Source of the DNA: Mycoavidus cysteinexigens
GTDB taxonomy: Bacteria; Pseudomonadota; Gammaproteobacteria; Burkholderiales; Burkholderiaceae
Direction of reading: 5' to 3'
Length of the DNA stretch: 64,000 nucleotides
Assembly (NCBI RefSeq): GCF_003966915.1
Contig: NZ_AP018150.1
Location: forward strand, 1,736,001 to 1,800,000
The position numbers and the translations under genes are program-made. Shown here one piece after another: positions 51,625 to 61,242 of the stretch; within the stretch, counting starts at the first letter, position 1; each line of letters starts with the position of its first letter. The notes below the pieces were generated by a model. It ran no database searches, was not told the DNA's origin, and saw nothing but the letters and a program-made list of their open reading frames with translations.

Positions 51625-52695
51625 TCATTTCGTCGGCTCTACTTTCTCGCCTCGACGATTGCGCACATAGTGTTCCGTCATCTTGATGCTTGTATGCCCC
51701 AACTGCTTTTGCGCTCGACGAATATCCCCCGATAACTCCGCCTTGTCTGTTCCCGCTTTCGCTCGTAAGTCTCGAAATTGATATTCCGCTGCGCATAAGC
51801 CTGCCGCTGTGCGCGCTTGCGCAAACATCGCTTGCAGCGTCTTTAACGCAACGCACTCTCCTAACTCATTCACCACCAAATCAACATGCCCTGTGTTGTA
51901 CTTGGCTTTTCTCTTTAATATGCGCTCTAACGTCTTCTCCAGATGACCGGTGATCGCTATCCTCAGTTTCGTCTTCGTCTTGTTTTGCTGCACCAGCAGA
52001 CACCCTTCTTTGATATCCTGCTCTGTCATCTTTAAAATATCCGATGGGCGCTGACCCGTCAGATACGCTAAATCCATCGCATCCCGCAACGGTTGCCGTG
52101 CTTTCGCATAAATCGCGCTATATTCACTGTCTTCGATATAGACTTTACGCCCGTCTTCTCGATAGCCCTTGATCCCCAAACACGGATTCGGCTGATCCGT
52201 ATACCCCCATTCTCTTGCCTTATTCCAGATGTGCGAGAATAACGACTTCTCTCGATTCGCTCTGACCTGCCCTTCGCTCCCATTGACGGCCTGACCTGCC
52301 TCTTTCAGTTTTCTGACAGTCTCTTTCACGCGCCAATCTAAAAACTGACGGATATGGATCGGCTTGATCTCGTCCATTAATGCCGGCGGATTATCAAAGA
52401 ATTCCAGCAATTTAACCAGCTCCGCCAAATTGTCTTTCTGCGTGCGAGGCGCTTTTGTTGGGATCACGTCTTGTCTATATCTTTGTGCTGCATGACGAAA
52501 CGTTACCCTGACTCGATCCTCCAATTGGTTTTGACTATCCAGCTCTGTCCACTTTTGCAGCGCTTCTAGATAATCTGGCCCCAGCGCGATCTCCTGTCTC
52601 GAGGAATGGCCCGTGTCGTAGTAATAATAGGTTTGCCCGCTACGCTGTACCCTCGCTCGCATCCGAGGCGGTAAATTAAACGCGGTTTGGCTCAT
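51625..52695 (-). CDS. int: Tyrosine recombinase integrase (prophage 2)
   Basis: 356 aa, same architecture and catalytic residues as the prophage 1 integrase (Arg216, Arg311, His334, Tyr343, with Arg308 in place of the HxxR His). The first ~90 codons are nearly identical in DNA to the other copy; later parts carry scattered substitutions. Same target (tRNA-Ser). Follows cargo C by 140 bp. Confidence 0.93.
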   Translation of the reverse strand: MSQTAFNLPPRMRARVQRSGQTYYYYDTGHSSRQEIALGPDYLEALQKWTELDSQNQLEDRVRVTFRHAAQRYRQDVIPTKAPRTQKDNLAELVKLLEFFDNPPALMDEIKPIHIRQFLDWRVKETVRKLKEAGQAVNGSEGQVRANREKSLFSHIWNKAREWGYTDQPNPCLGIKGYREDGRKVYIEDSEYSAIYAKARQPLRDAMDLAYLTGQRPSDILKMTEQDIKEGCLLVQQNKTKTKLRIAITGHLEKTLERILKRKAKYNTGHVDLVVNELGECVALKTLQAMFAQARTAAGLCAAEYQFRDLRAKAGTDKAELSGDIRRAQKQLGHTSIKMTEHYVRNRRGEKVEPTK

Positions 52696-52960
52696 CTTTT
52701 ACCTGGATCGCTAACTTCGGTTGCCAACTTTTCGCTTTCACTTCTTCTGACCGACCCTCTACCGCGGCACGCGTCACAATCGGCCGACCTCGCTGGTTCA
52801 TAAAAAATACGATCTCCTGCTCTTTTAAATAGGCTTCCTGCCTTTCGTATTTACTCGCCTTGCGGGCATATGCGGTTCCCGCTTCCAGCGTCTTGCCCCG
52901 CCTGATCCCTGTCAGCTCATCCACTTGCGCTTCGGTCAAAAAAACTTCACTCATTTCCAC
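52676..52960 (-). CDS. DUF4224 family protein (prophage 2 copy)
   Basis: 94 aa, identical in protein sequence to the 8789-9073 product as far as seen. Overlaps the integrase gene by 20 bp. Possible excisionase. Confidence 0.75.
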   Translation of the reverse strand: MEMSEVFLTEAQVDELTGIRRGKTLEAGTAYARKASKYERQEAYLKEQEIVFFMNQRGRPIVTRAAVEGRSEEVKAKSWQPKLAIQVKDEPNRV

Positions 52961-52963
52961 TCC

Positions 52964-53245
52964 TCAGCATAGGCTGGAGCGTTGAGCGGACTCTTCTTCA
53001 GAAACCCAAAATTGAGGTTCCAAATCGTATCCCACCTCAAATACTCCGAGGCTTGTCCCATCCTCTTTGAAGATTTGAATTGAAATAGATTCATTCCATT
53101 CCCAAGTTCCCTCACTTTCTGAGTAATAATTTCCTGCCACCTCTCTGGCTACATACTCGGCATCCTCTTCACCCCAACTTGACTCTAAACAATCCGCATC
53201 TTCAAATCCCCAACGTTTATCCACAATATATTTATACGTCGTCAT
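52964..53245 (-). CDS. Small acidic phage protein (prophage 2 copy of 9077-9358)
   Basis: 93 aa, one residue different from the prophage 1 copy near the C-terminus (SAQ for SDQ). Start with GGAG as in the other copy. Function unknown. Confidence 0.65.
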   Translation of the reverse strand: MTTYKYIVDKRWGFEDADCLESSWGEEDAEYVAREVAGNYYSESEGTWEWNESISIQIFKEDGTSLGVFEVGYDLEPQFWVSEEESAQRSSLC

Positions 53246-53309
53246 CTCTTTTCTCCATTCATTCATGGGGTTTTACTGCTTACCGTTGGCATTTGCATGA
53301 AGCCAGGTT

Positions 53310-53513
53310 TCATACGTCATTCCATTGTTCGTCCGTCAGCTCGGAGCGTGGATCAACATAGCCGTCCACACGGCAGCGCTGTTGGGGCAGCAAAATCGAT
53401 GCGGGGGCGCGGGGCCGCACCTCCGCGCAGCGCGGACAATCAACCCCGTACTTCGCACGCCGCGCATTCCTGTCATCCCTCATCGCTCTGAAATCTTCAC
53501 CCATATCACCCAT
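53310..53513 (-). CDS. Small zinc-finger-like phage protein (prophage 2 copy)
   Basis: 67 aa, same sequence as the 9423-9626 product (CPRC and QRCRVDGY). Start overlaps the neighbouring gene by 8 bp. Confidence 0.65.
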   Translation of the reverse strand: MGDMGEDFRAMRDDRNARRAKYGVDCPRCAEVRPRAPASILLPQQRCRVDGYVDPRSELTDEQWNDV

Positions 53514-53829
53514 GTGACCTCTCCGTCTGGTTCGTTGAATCTACGCTTTTATTTTTTGGATAAATACTAAAATGGGTTATCCGTTTTTTATAAACTCCAA
53601 AAACACCTAGACTTAAACCATCCTCTTTAAACACTTCAATAACCATTTCACCCTTTCCACTATCCGCCCACCAAAAACTCTCCGAATCAATATGCTCCGC
53701 TGCTGCTCGCACTAAATCTTCAACCTCATCTTCATCTAGCTTCGATTCAAAACCATATCCATCTTCAAATCGTTCGCCATAGTTCAGCACCGCATATCTA
53801 TAACGCTTTGCACTTTCTTGGCTCTTCAT
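53506..53829 (-). CDS. Small acidic phage protein (prophage 2 copy of 9619-9942)
   Basis: 107 aa, identical to the prophage 1 copy apart from the region before the start codon. Paralogue of the 52964-53245 product. Confidence 0.62.
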   Translation of the reverse strand: MKSQESAKRYRYAVLNYGERFEDGYGFESKLDEDEVEDLVRAAAEHIDSESFWWADSGKGEMVIEVFKEDGLSLGVFGVYKKRITHFSIYPKNKSVDSTNQTERSHG

Positions 53830-54323
53830 CATGACTTTTCTTTAAATTAATTTTGGTAAACGCTAAACATCATCAGCGCAATCACTATCGTGAGCGCTCC
53901 CCCCATACGCGTCGCCAACTGCGCAAACGGCATCAGGTGCATCCGATGCGCTGAGGTCAAAATCGCCATGTCCCCCACGCTACCCATCCCGCTATGGCAA
54001 ACATTGATAAGGGCGCTTTCTATCGGGTTTAATCCCGCCCAACGACCTACAATCAGACCCACCAGCGCCAACGTCAGCACCGTCACCACAATCGTGATTA
54101 AATAAACCGGCGTTAAAACCGAAAGTAAGACCTGCCAAGGCGTTAAGGTCAGTCCGAGCACAAACAGAACCGGATACGCCGCCGCTTTGGTAAAAAAGTG
54201 GTGCATCAGATACGCCCCTTCTTCCAGTCCGGATGAAAGCGTCACCGTGAGTTTGATCAGGACCGCCAAGCCCAGCATCACCAACGGCGCGGGCCAACCG
54301 GTCAATTGATGTACCAAAACCCC

Positions 54324-54333
54324 CACCATATAG
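54324..54333. repeat. IS target-site duplication, left copy
   Basis: CACCATATAG, repeated at 55836-55845 on the other side of the IS. Confidence 0.85.
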
Positions 54334-55835
54334 CTCAGGATTACCCACAAATTTTAGTCACACTGGTGCATGATTTGAAACATTTTGGTGGCCTCATGCA
54401 AAGCCATGAACCCACGCCACAATACAGTAGGGCCGGGCGGGAGATCATGCTTGCGCGCTAGGTATCCGCCGAGTTTAGCGATCCACAGAATGGCCTGATT
54501 CAAAGTAGGAGGATCGCTAGGAGGATGCTTGGTATTGTGAGCACGGCAATATAAAGCTTGCCATTCAATGGGCTGAAGTAAAACTTCACAAGAGATTTCA
54601 GGATTACTTCGACCTAGTAAGGTGGCATACAAAATACGCCAAGCGATGACCGTAAATAATGCAGTAGAGCGGACAAAGCGATCTAAGCTACCCAACTGAC
54701 GATGTTCAATTTGGCAGCCGCTTTTGAGGATACGATGCCAAGTTTCGATAGTCCAACGGCGCGCATACCACGTGAGTCTTTCCAATGCTTGTTCTTGGGT
54801 ATGCGTTGGCACTGAACTTAATAGCATCCACTCGATTGGATGAGTCCCTTCAGGTGGATGGCTTTCCAATGCCCAAATCGCAAACACCTCGACATTAGGC
54901 AGATTAGGATTAGGATGATTGCACGGCCGGCGAAGCGTAACGGGCGCGCATTTTATAGCCAGCTGAGCGATGCGCTGTGCACAGTTGCTACGAGCAGGCA
55001 CGTTAAGTTCTATACAGCCTAATTCGGAAGCAGATGCCATAGCTTCCCACAAGTATTGATCAGGATGATCCACTTTGCGATTCCAAGAGGCACGAATTAA
55101 CCAATCGACTCCATCTGGACGCGGTGCAACAAATAAGTCGTAAATATCTGCCTCGCGATCACACACGCTAATCATGTGCGTTTTAGGGCATCCAGCTTTG
55201 AGAGCCGTCAATTGCTTTACGCCCTCGAGCCACTTTACGCTTTCTTTTTCATCAATCGACCTCTTAGCGCGCTGTTTCTTTTTGCCCAGCTCACTCAGAT
55301 CGCGTGCCCACGCTTTCATCCCCAGTACGCCTAGCGGCAATCCTTCCGGGGTCACTGCCAACATACTGTGCATCATGAATCCACGTACATGTTTGCTGCT
55401 GCAATAACCCAGACCTTCCGTGGCCGGTAGATGCGTTAAATTAAATTCTGTCGTGTCTTGCACCGCCAACACAACTGGCACTTGATTCATTCGGTTTTGT
55501 GTCTGAGCTATATGCGAGCCCAACACCCCATCTGTATCGACCTGCTTGTTGTCGAAGAATCGATACGCTGATTTTAACTGCGCCTTCGTCAGTGTGTGAG
55601 GAAATGAACCATGCGGCATCTTCGATAACTGTTCCGCCAATAATATCAGCCGTTTCGTCAGCCGCGCATCTCCTAAGTGGGCTTCGCTAAATTCAGTATT
55701 CGCCCAACTCTCCAAATCACTTTCAGCCACCATTGCTTTGCCTTTTTAGCAGGTAAAACTGCAATGTTTGTACAGGATACAATTATTTACAACTTCTCTA
55801 GCGATTCTTCCGACAAATTTGTGGGTAATCCTGAG
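54334..55835 (-). mobile_element. IS4-family insertion sequence (about 1502 bp)
   Basis: Terminal inverted repeats begin CTCAGGATTACCCACAAATT at both ends. Flanked by a direct repeat CACCATATAG (54324-54333 and 55836-55845); up to 10 bp, though 8 or 9 are possible because the edge bases are ambiguous. The uninterrupted site is seen in the prophage 1 gene near 10436, confirming the target duplication. Confidence 0.93.
54354..55733 (-). CDS. IS4-family (IS50/Tn5-like) transposase
   Basis: 459 aa DDE transposase. The N-terminal Tn5-like DNA-binding part (WANTEFSEAHLGDARLTKRL) is followed by catalytic Asp93 (VQDTTEF) and Asp192 (CDREADIYDLF). Glu330 lies in the Y-(2)-R-(3)-E-(6)-K motif (YARRWTIETWHRILKSG). 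Full length and apparently intact. Confidence 0.93.
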   Translation of the reverse strand: MVAESDLESWANTEFSEAHLGDARLTKRLILLAEQLSKMPHGSFPHTLTKAQLKSAYRFFDNKQVDTDGVLGSHIAQTQNRMNQVPVVLAVQDTTEFNLTHLPATEGLGYCSSKHVRGFMMHSMLAVTPEGLPLGVLGMKAWARDLSELGKKKQRAKRSIDEKESVKWLEGVKQLTALKAGCPKTHMISVCDREADIYDLFVAPRPDGVDWLIRASWNRKVDHPDQYLWEAMASASELGCIELNVPARSNCAQRIAQLAIKCAPVTLRRPCNHPNPNLPNVEVFAIWALESHPPEGTHPIEWMLLSSVPTHTQEQALERLTWYARRWTIETWHRILKSGCQIEHRQLGSLDRFVRSTALFTVIAWRILYATLLGRSNPEISCEVLLQPIEWQALYCRAHNTKHPPSDPPTLNQAILWIAKLGGYLARKHDLPPGPTVLWRGFMALHEATKMFQIMHQCD

Positions 55836-55845
55836 CACCATATAG
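55836..55845. repeat. IS target-site duplication, right copy
   Basis: CACCATATAG, matching 54324-54333. Confidence 0.85.
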
Positions 55846-56742
55846 AGGCTCAAAGCCACCATCCCCACCGAGGCCAACGACTCCATCAAAGCGGCGGGTG
55901 TTGAATCGGTGGGCCGGCTTTTTAAATGCCCTGCGGACAGCTTTTGACCTAGTTGGCTCAGGTCCGAGTTAAGCTGCCCAAGTCGATGCAGCATCCCAGC
56001 ACATGCCACCGCCGTCAGATTCCCCAGCACGATTGGCGGCATCACCTGTGCAAATAATTCTGGCTGGGACGTGTGTAAAATCGCCGCATAGCCCAGAGTC
56101 AGCGGAATCGCCCCCTCACCCAGGCCACCCGCCATGATCGGAATCACGATAAAGAAGAAGGTGTGGTGTGCGCTTAGTCCCAACGCCATCCCCGTCAGGG
56201 TGCCGACGATTGCCGCAGCGATAGAACCCGCAGCAAGCGGCACAAAGAGTCTCACGAAACCTTTAATCAAAAGACTCCGCTCCATACTCAAAATACCGCC
56301 TACCACCACCGTGACCGTAAACAGGTACAAAATATTCGTGCTCTCCCAAAACGCTCTGATCGAGCTTTCCAGCTCTATCGGCATGAGTTCGCTATGCACC
56401 CAATACGACGGCAGCAGCACGGTCACCATCACGGGACCACCCAAGTACCGCAGAACCGGTATATGTTTGCCGATCTCTGCGCAGCTAAAACCTAATACCG
56501 CCACCACCGCCAACATCACCGAGAGGTCTCCTGGCACCTCACCTAACGCGATAAAACTCAGAATGCATAACCAAATCAGCCCAAATACCGGCAACGGAAT
56601 CATCCCGATATGAACCTTCTCCGGTTTTTGCCGACTTACTCGGCTGGGTACTGCACTCAGCCAGCTGCTTAAACGTTTGGCATAATGAAATAGGGTTTGC
56701 ATGATTCAGCCTCCAAGTGCTCATCGAGCCTGTGTGACAGCT

Positions 56743-57360
56743 TTAGAAGGAAATATCGTCGTCTATATCGCTAAACTCAATATGGGGCTCAACGTATGGC
56801 CCATTGCTTGAAGACGGAGGATTGGATCTTTTGAATGGACGGTGCTTAAGCGTTTCAACGAGTTCGGCCAACCGTTGCGGCTGCGCTTTACCATCCAGTA
56901 TTTCCGAAGCAATTAATCGGCTTTCGGGATTAAAAAATCCAACCGGCACAACCTTAATCTTGATTTGACCCTCTTGATTTTCATACGCCGACGTGTCCAA
57001 CAGCACGCCGATTTTTTTATTCATTAAGCCTTTAAATACTTGAGTCGGCTTATCGACGTTGTCCCATGTTTTAATAAAGTCTGGTGTCAGTTGAATGTGG
57101 TCAATACCCAAACACACCATCAGCGCATTGAGTTGCAGGTGACCATAGAGTTCTTTACCCTCCGCACTCCGTATCCAAAGTGAAAAATACTCTTTCTGTT
57201 TGGCTTCTGTCTCAAACGTCAATCTAATGCCATGCGTGCTTTTTAGGGCACTCTTGACCGCTTCAGCACACGTGAATACTCCAATATATTCTCCAGGCTG
57301 GGTAATGCGTGTACTGTTCTGGTCAGCAAGCCGAGCAGCAAGGGTATCTAAGCTATACAT
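56743..57360 (-). CDS. DUF669-like single-strand DNA-binding protein (prophage 2)
   Basis: 205 aa, diverged homologue of the 12230-12871 product (IRLTFETEAKQKEYFSLWIR, YGHLQLNALMVCLGI). Its C-terminus SDIDDDISF is a slightly altered SSB-type acidic tail. Here it works beside a YqaJ exonuclease and RecT gene instead of the Sak4-like ATPase. Confidence 0.73.
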   Translation of the reverse strand: MYSLDTLAARLADQNSTRITQPGEYIGVFTCAEAVKSALKSTHGIRLTFETEAKQKEYFSLWIRSAEGKELYGHLQLNALMVCLGIDHIQLTPDFIKTWDNVDKPTQVFKGLMNKKIGVLLDTSAYENQEGQIKIKVVPVGFFNPESRLIASEILDGKAQPQRLAELVETLKHRPFKRSNPPSSSNGPYVEPHIEFSDIDDDISF

Positions 57361-57452
57361 AGCGTTCCTTATTTAATTCAGTCTTAAAATTGGGGGGTGG
57401 GGGTCAAGATTTTGGGCGCGTTGTGTTCTCTTCAAAAAGGTATGAAGAGTGC

Positions 57453-58115
57453 TCACACTGCCTCATTTTGGGTCATGCTCTCACCCACTTGCGCTCGCTT
57501 TTCTAAACACAGTCGCATCTGTTCGACTTCTGTTTCAAATTGAAGCAAAGCAGGCAATAACTGGGTTTGGATATAGGCGTCATCACGCTCAATGCGCTGA
57601 TAAAAAAGGCGCAAGCGCTCGTTCAAACGCGGATCGTATGAAACAAAGGTCCACCATGAACGCCCTGTCACCCACATACACCCCTGAATTTGTGGCATGT
57701 GCTCGTCAGGCATACCATTGAGCCAAGTGTGAATATGCACCGCCTCATCCATCGGACATTTGCTTTCGTAGCCGCCCTCCTGTCCTATCAAACCATCGGG
57801 TGAGCACCCAATAAATGGATAGTCTGGATGCACAGTAAATTCTGACGGTTCAACCAGATAACCGGTTTCAAGCTCATAAGCCTCGCGAGCAAAAGCCTCC
57901 GCTTCAGTCCCCCATTTGAGAGACGGGCCGTTGATCTCATGCCGCGGCACCCCTGCTAAACGCTCAAATACCATTTCTCTCATATATTTATCGCGGGCGG
58001 CCGTCGGTTTACCATCGCACTTGACGGCTATCACGTCTTTAAAGCGAGAGGCCGTTAACTTACCTGCACGGGCAAACCGCCATGCATCACTACGCTGTTC
58101 AATCAAGTCACTCAT
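57453..58115 (-). CDS. YqaJ-family (lambda exonuclease-like) recombinase nuclease
   Basis: 220 aa 5'-3' exonuclease. Motifs: QRSDAWRFARAGKLTASRFK, LKWGTEAEAFAREAYELETG, the acidic site IGCSPDGLIG and ESKCP (Glu-x-Lys), and MPQIQGCMWVTG (the Gln-containing motif). Generates 3' single strands for the annealing protein encoded upstream. Start at 58115 lies inside the upstream recT fragment. Confidence 0.9.
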   Translation of the reverse strand: MSDLIEQRSDAWRFARAGKLTASRFKDVIAVKCDGKPTAARDKYMREMVFERLAGVPRHEINGPSLKWGTEAEAFAREAYELETGYLVEPSEFTVHPDYPFIGCSPDGLIGQEGGYESKCPMDEAVHIHTWLNGMPDEHMPQIQGCMWVTGRSWWTFVSYDPRLNERLRLFYQRIERDDAYIQTQLLPALLQFETEVEQMRLCLEKRAQVGESMTQNEAV

Positions 58116-58922
58116 GACCATCCCCTTCGGGAAGGGACAGAGGTGCGTTGCTCTTAGCCATTTCTTTGAGCCGTTCTAATTCTTGGGTACCAATGGCTTT
58201 GCGGTCTTCAAGCGTCAGCGTTTCACCGCCCTCCAGTGCACACTTACCCGACCAGCAAGCGGCCAATGCTTCGTAGCCGCCTGTGCGCGCAACTTCTTCC
58301 AATCTTTCAATGAGGTGAATGTGCTGTTCAGTGCGTTGGGGGAGTAAGGCGGTGTTGGAGACAATCTCTGCTGGAGAGACATAGCGCGATGCGCCCCCCT
58401 TTTCAACAGGACTATCCATCACCTCTTCCGCAATCGGCATTCCTCTTAGTACGTCAGGAAACACATCCCGCAGCGCAAAAGCACGGGCTCGCATTTGCAT
58501 CATGCGCTGCGGGTAATGCGTCCAAGGACCTATCTTGCTCAATAGCCCTGCTTGCTTGGCATCCGCTTCCGAAAAACTCCGCATTTGCTCAGCTTCGCCG
58601 ACCCGCTTAACACGGCAAGTTGCTACCTGATTGGAAAATGACTCATTGACGTATTCGCACAGTGGAGACGCGCGCACGAGTGCAATCACGGCGTCCCCCA
58701 TAGCGAGGGCCTGCCGTTAATCACCGCGATATTTTGCATCGCTTGCATCGGCTTTAAGCCAAGCTCCATGCCCCATTGAATCGCCACCAGAATATTACCG
58801 GGCTTGCCGATAAATTCCTTTGGCACAATCGAAGAGCTCGCCATCAACTCAGCAAATTTCATCACCTCATCTAGAGATCTCGGCGTGAGATCGAAAGTCT
58901 GTTTTTCGACTAATGCGCTCAT
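58108..58922 (-). pseudogene. recT: RecT single-strand annealing protein, frameshifted
   Basis: The N-terminal part (58922-58686) reads MSALVEKQTFDLTPRSLDEV through LGLKPMQAMQNIAVINGRPS, then LWG and an out-of-frame TP-stop. The C-terminal part (from 58701) continues GDAVIALVRASPLCEYVNES through MRARAFALRDVFPDVLRGMP. Intact RecT proteins read RPSLWGDAVIALVR, so one G is missing from the G tract at 58695-58699. GGAG precedes the 58922 start. A single-base slip in a G run could be a real mutation, a phase-variable state or an assembly error. Confidence 0.85.
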
Positions 58923-58956
58923 AGCTTTCTCCAATTGAATGTGGGAATCGGCGTGC

Positions 58957-59109
58957 TCATACATAACTCCAATTGATGAAGATAACGAGGGTGCCAGTCA
59001 AAAAGGCGGCTATAGCCGCAAGGGTTGTGCTGGCTTTGATTAGAACTTCGATGCGATTTGCCCATATCGCCGCGCGTAGTAACGCGTTGTCGTTTTCAAA
59101 ACGTTTCAT
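58957..59109 (-). CDS. Small membrane protein (50 aa), homologue of 13776-13922
   Basis: MKRFENDNALLRAAIWANRI followed by a hydrophobic helix (TLAAIAAFLTGTLVIFINW). The start overlaps the stop of the 59106-59414 gene (ATGA). The conserved head with a changed membrane helix mirrors the prophage 1 copy. Function unknown. Confidence 0.7.
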   Translation of the reverse strand: MKRFENDNALLRAAIWANRIEVLIKASTTLAAIAAFLTGTLVIFINWSYV

Positions 59110-59414
59110 GCGATACTCCTTCTCTGATACGCCCATTCTTCCGCCCTTTGCAGAGCCTTGCTTGTCTGCGCTTGCAAAAGGCGCTCGTAGGTTTCAGCAA
59201 GCAAATTCGTAGGGTGAGCCTGAGCAGCATCACGTAGCGCTTGTTTTTTGACCAAATCTGGCAGGTCCACCATGGCTTCTAGTAGATCGTCGAAAGTCAT
59301 GTTTTCTTCTACTTCGTCAGTAAGCGAGCAGTAAGCCTCATCGGCAGCTTCTGACCGAGCCTGCAACCAGTCGTAGTGTGCTTCGACCTTATGCATCAGT
59401 TCGTTCACGTTCAT
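59106..59414 (-). CDS. Conserved prophage protein (copy of 14897-15208)
   Basis: 102 aa, with the same central AHYDWLQARSEAADEAYCSL segment and a diverged C-terminus (WAYQRRSIA). Function unknown. In this prophage it is joined directly to the small membrane protein gene, without the beta-helix gene. Confidence 0.65.
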   Translation of the reverse strand: MNVNELMHKVEAHYDWLQARSEAADEAYCSLTDEVEENMTFDDLLEAMVDLPDLVKKQALRDAAQAHPTNLLAETYERLLQAQTSKALQRAEEWAYQRRSIA

Positions 59415-59516
59415 GCCACGCTCCATGGGTCGTATTCGCCCTCGTTTGCAGCTTTTCTGGTATCACCATCACAAAGAAAATCTTGTGCTAGAATTTGGAG
59501 ACAGGAGGTATTTACC

Positions 59517-59903
59517 ATGGGTGCAGTTGCATTCGATACATTGCAGTTTGTTGAAACGCTTAAAGATGCTGGCGTGCCAGAGGCGCAGGCGAAAGCTTTT
59601 TCTATCGCCGTAAGAAACTCACACGAGACAGCAGAATTAGCGACCAAAGCTGATCTGCGAGAATATGAATCTACTGTAAGAAATGATTTAGAAAAACTCG
59701 AAACAAGTTTTCGCCATGATTTAAGTGATCTACGTAAAGATATAGATACCAAGCACGGAGCATTACGCCATGAGATAAGCGATTTGCGAAAAGATATGGA
59801 GGCTCGATTTATCGTTATAGGTGCTGAAATGTCTGCGCTGAAATGGATACTGGGCTTTGTCGCTGCCGGTATCTTCGCGCTCGTTGGCAAAGCCTTCTTT
59901 TGA
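59517..59903 (+). CDS. DUF1640-like coiled-coil membrane protein (prophage 2)
   Basis: 128 aa. The first 60 residues are nearly identical to the 15311-15709 product; the coiled coil (RHDLSDLRKDIDTKHGALRH, EISDLRKDMEARF) and membrane anchor (LKWILGFVAAGIFALVGKAF) differ. RBS AGGAGG at 8-9 nt. Plus strand, against its neighbours, as in prophage 1. Confidence 0.75.
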   Translation: MGAVAFDTLQFVETLKDAGVPEAQAKAFSIAVRNSHETAELATKADLREYESTVRNDLEKLETSFRHDLSDLRKDIDTKHGALRHEISDLRKDMEARFIVIGAEMSALKWILGFVAAGIFALVGKAFF

Positions 59904-59966
59904 TTACCTTCTGAGTCAGCTCTTTCGCTAATGTTCGCCTGAATATCAGCCGCTTTAACTCCAAAT

Positions 59967-60119
59967 ATGACTACACCTGCTGCTCTTGGCCTTGTAATGA
60001 TGACCATAGGCATGTGGTTTATAGGCCAATATTTGAGCAAAAAAGACTTTAATAAATTTTGCCTGTCTGTTCTTGCCGTATTGATCGGTAATTGTCTGTT
60101 CAACCTTTTTTCAGGTTGA
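59967..60119 (+). CDS. Possible 50-aa membrane protein
   Basis: Frame ALGLVMMTIGMWFIGQYLSK ... FCLSVLAVLIGNCLFNLFSG predicts two membrane helices. No Shine-Dalgarno seen, and no counterpart in prophage 1, so coding is uncertain. It lies between the coiled-coil and antirepressor genes in an otherwise empty 280-bp stretch. Confidence 0.33.
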   Translation: MTTPAALGLVMMTIGMWFIGQYLSKKDFNKFCLSVLAVLIGNCLFNLFSG

Positions 60120-60183
60120 ATGAAGGCGAATTTATTTTCCATAGCGCTCTGGCATACAGCAATCACATCGATGGTTTCATCAT

Positions 60184-61005
60184 TCATGCTATCGCTCCTT
60201 GAGCAAACTGCTTTTGAATCCACGTCAACCCTTTTCCAGTAATCAGGGTGCGCGCATAGATATGGTTTTCGCCTCTCGGGTCTTCATACTGCCGCTCAAT
60301 CACGCGAAAGCGCCCTGCCTCAATCTGTTCTTGATACGGTAAATTGTTCTTCATCAATAAACGGCGCTCACGCAACCAGGAAAAAAGCCTTTTAGGCCCT
60401 GTACCAATGACTTTGGCCACTTCTTGCACCGTTTGAGCATTGATCGCTTTTCCAACGTGGTCATAAAAATCCGCTTTAGGTTTTAATTCTTCCACTTGGC
60501 TTCGCAGCGTCCCGACCTCTTCGGTATACGCCAGCAATATCGTTCGCAGATATTTGGGATCATTAAGAAAACTGTGTAAATCTATTGCAGGTGAATGAGT
60601 GCGGCGCTCGCATTCAATAAAATATTCCCTGGCCTGCTTGCCTTTTTCATTGCGCTCGACCATCGATAATTCTTTCGCCATATCGAGAGTCAAAGCATAT
60701 TCTTTAGCGGGGCGACCTCCGGCAAGGTTTTCCCCAAAGTTGGTGAAAAGTACAAAGTCCTGATCCTCAATAAAACCGTATTGCGCGATACGATCTTTAA
60801 TCCAAGTCGAAAAGTCTTTTCCGATTCCTAAAAATGCGTGCAGGTCACGTGCATTAACGGTTGGCGCAGAACTGCCCTTCAACTTCGTAGGCGTAATAGC
60901 TATCAGCCTTTCCGTTGCATCAATTTCTTGCTGAGGAATGGCCACAAAACTATTCGGGTTTCCTGGAGAGATAGAATAAATGTGGGTGTTGGCTACTTGG
61001 CTCAT
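60184..61005 (-). CDS. AntA/AntB-KilAC antirepressor (prophage 2)
   Basis: 273 aa. AntA/AntB domain (VNARDLHAFLGIGKDFSTWI, LTLDMAKELSMVERNEKGKQ) and KilA-C domain (VQEVAKVIGTGPKRLFSWLR) as in prophage 1. The C-terminal half is almost identical between the two, while the first 40 residues are unrelated. The start at 61005 is preferred because the longer frame to 61035 would begin inside the promoter. Confidence 0.85.
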   Translation of the reverse strand: MSQVANTHIYSISPGNPNSFVAIPQQEIDATERLIAITPTKLKGSSAPTVNARDLHAFLGIGKDFSTWIKDRIAQYGFIEDQDFVLFTNFGENLAGGRPAKEYALTLDMAKELSMVERNEKGKQAREYFIECERRTHSPAIDLHSFLNDPKYLRTILLAYTEEVGTLRSQVEELKPKADFYDHVGKAINAQTVQEVAKVIGTGPKRLFSWLRERRLLMKNNLPYQEQIEAGRFRVIERQYEDPRGENHIYARTLITGKGLTWIQKQFAQGAIA

Positions 61006-61035
61006 CTGTCGTTGTTTATTTATGACGATGACCAT

Positions 61036-61077
61036 ATTTTACCCACAGGTAAATTAATGTCAATACCCGCAGGTAAA
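61036..61077 (-). promoter_or_regulatory. Antirepressor promoter with two operators (prophage 2)
   Basis: Palindromes TTTACC-CACA-GGTAAA (61038-61053) and AATACC-CGCA-GGTAAA (61062-61077) have centres 24 bp apart. On the minus strand TTGACA and TAAAAT, spaced 16 bp, overlap them. Same plan as prophage 1 but a different recognition sequence. Confidence 0.8.
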
Positions 61078-61242
61078 AATATTTATGCGTTAGAAGGTTA
61101 CCTCTGTGTTATTTTTAGCGCTAAGGTAACGATTACAGGCGTTGTATGTGCCTTTTTATAGGCCGTGTGTATAGCGGAAGGGCGCGGCTTATGAAGTCCC
61201 CCCTCTTTTGTTTTGAGAGCTATTGTTAGCTTGCTATCACAA

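Larger units (their letters stand above)
53847..56702 (-). pseudogene. 2-hydroxycarboxylate transporter gene interrupted by IS element
   Basis: The 5' part (56702 to 55836) encodes MQTLFHYAKRLSSWLSAVPS through the GGLGEGAIPLTLGYA motif to LSLYM. The 3' part (54333 to 53847) resumes at YMVGVLVHQLTGWPAPLVM and ends like the intact prophage 1 gene. The insertion point is after residue ~289. Joining the flanks and removing one target duplication restores the frame of the intact copy, so the insertion is recent. The fragments should be non-functional. Confidence 0.9.
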
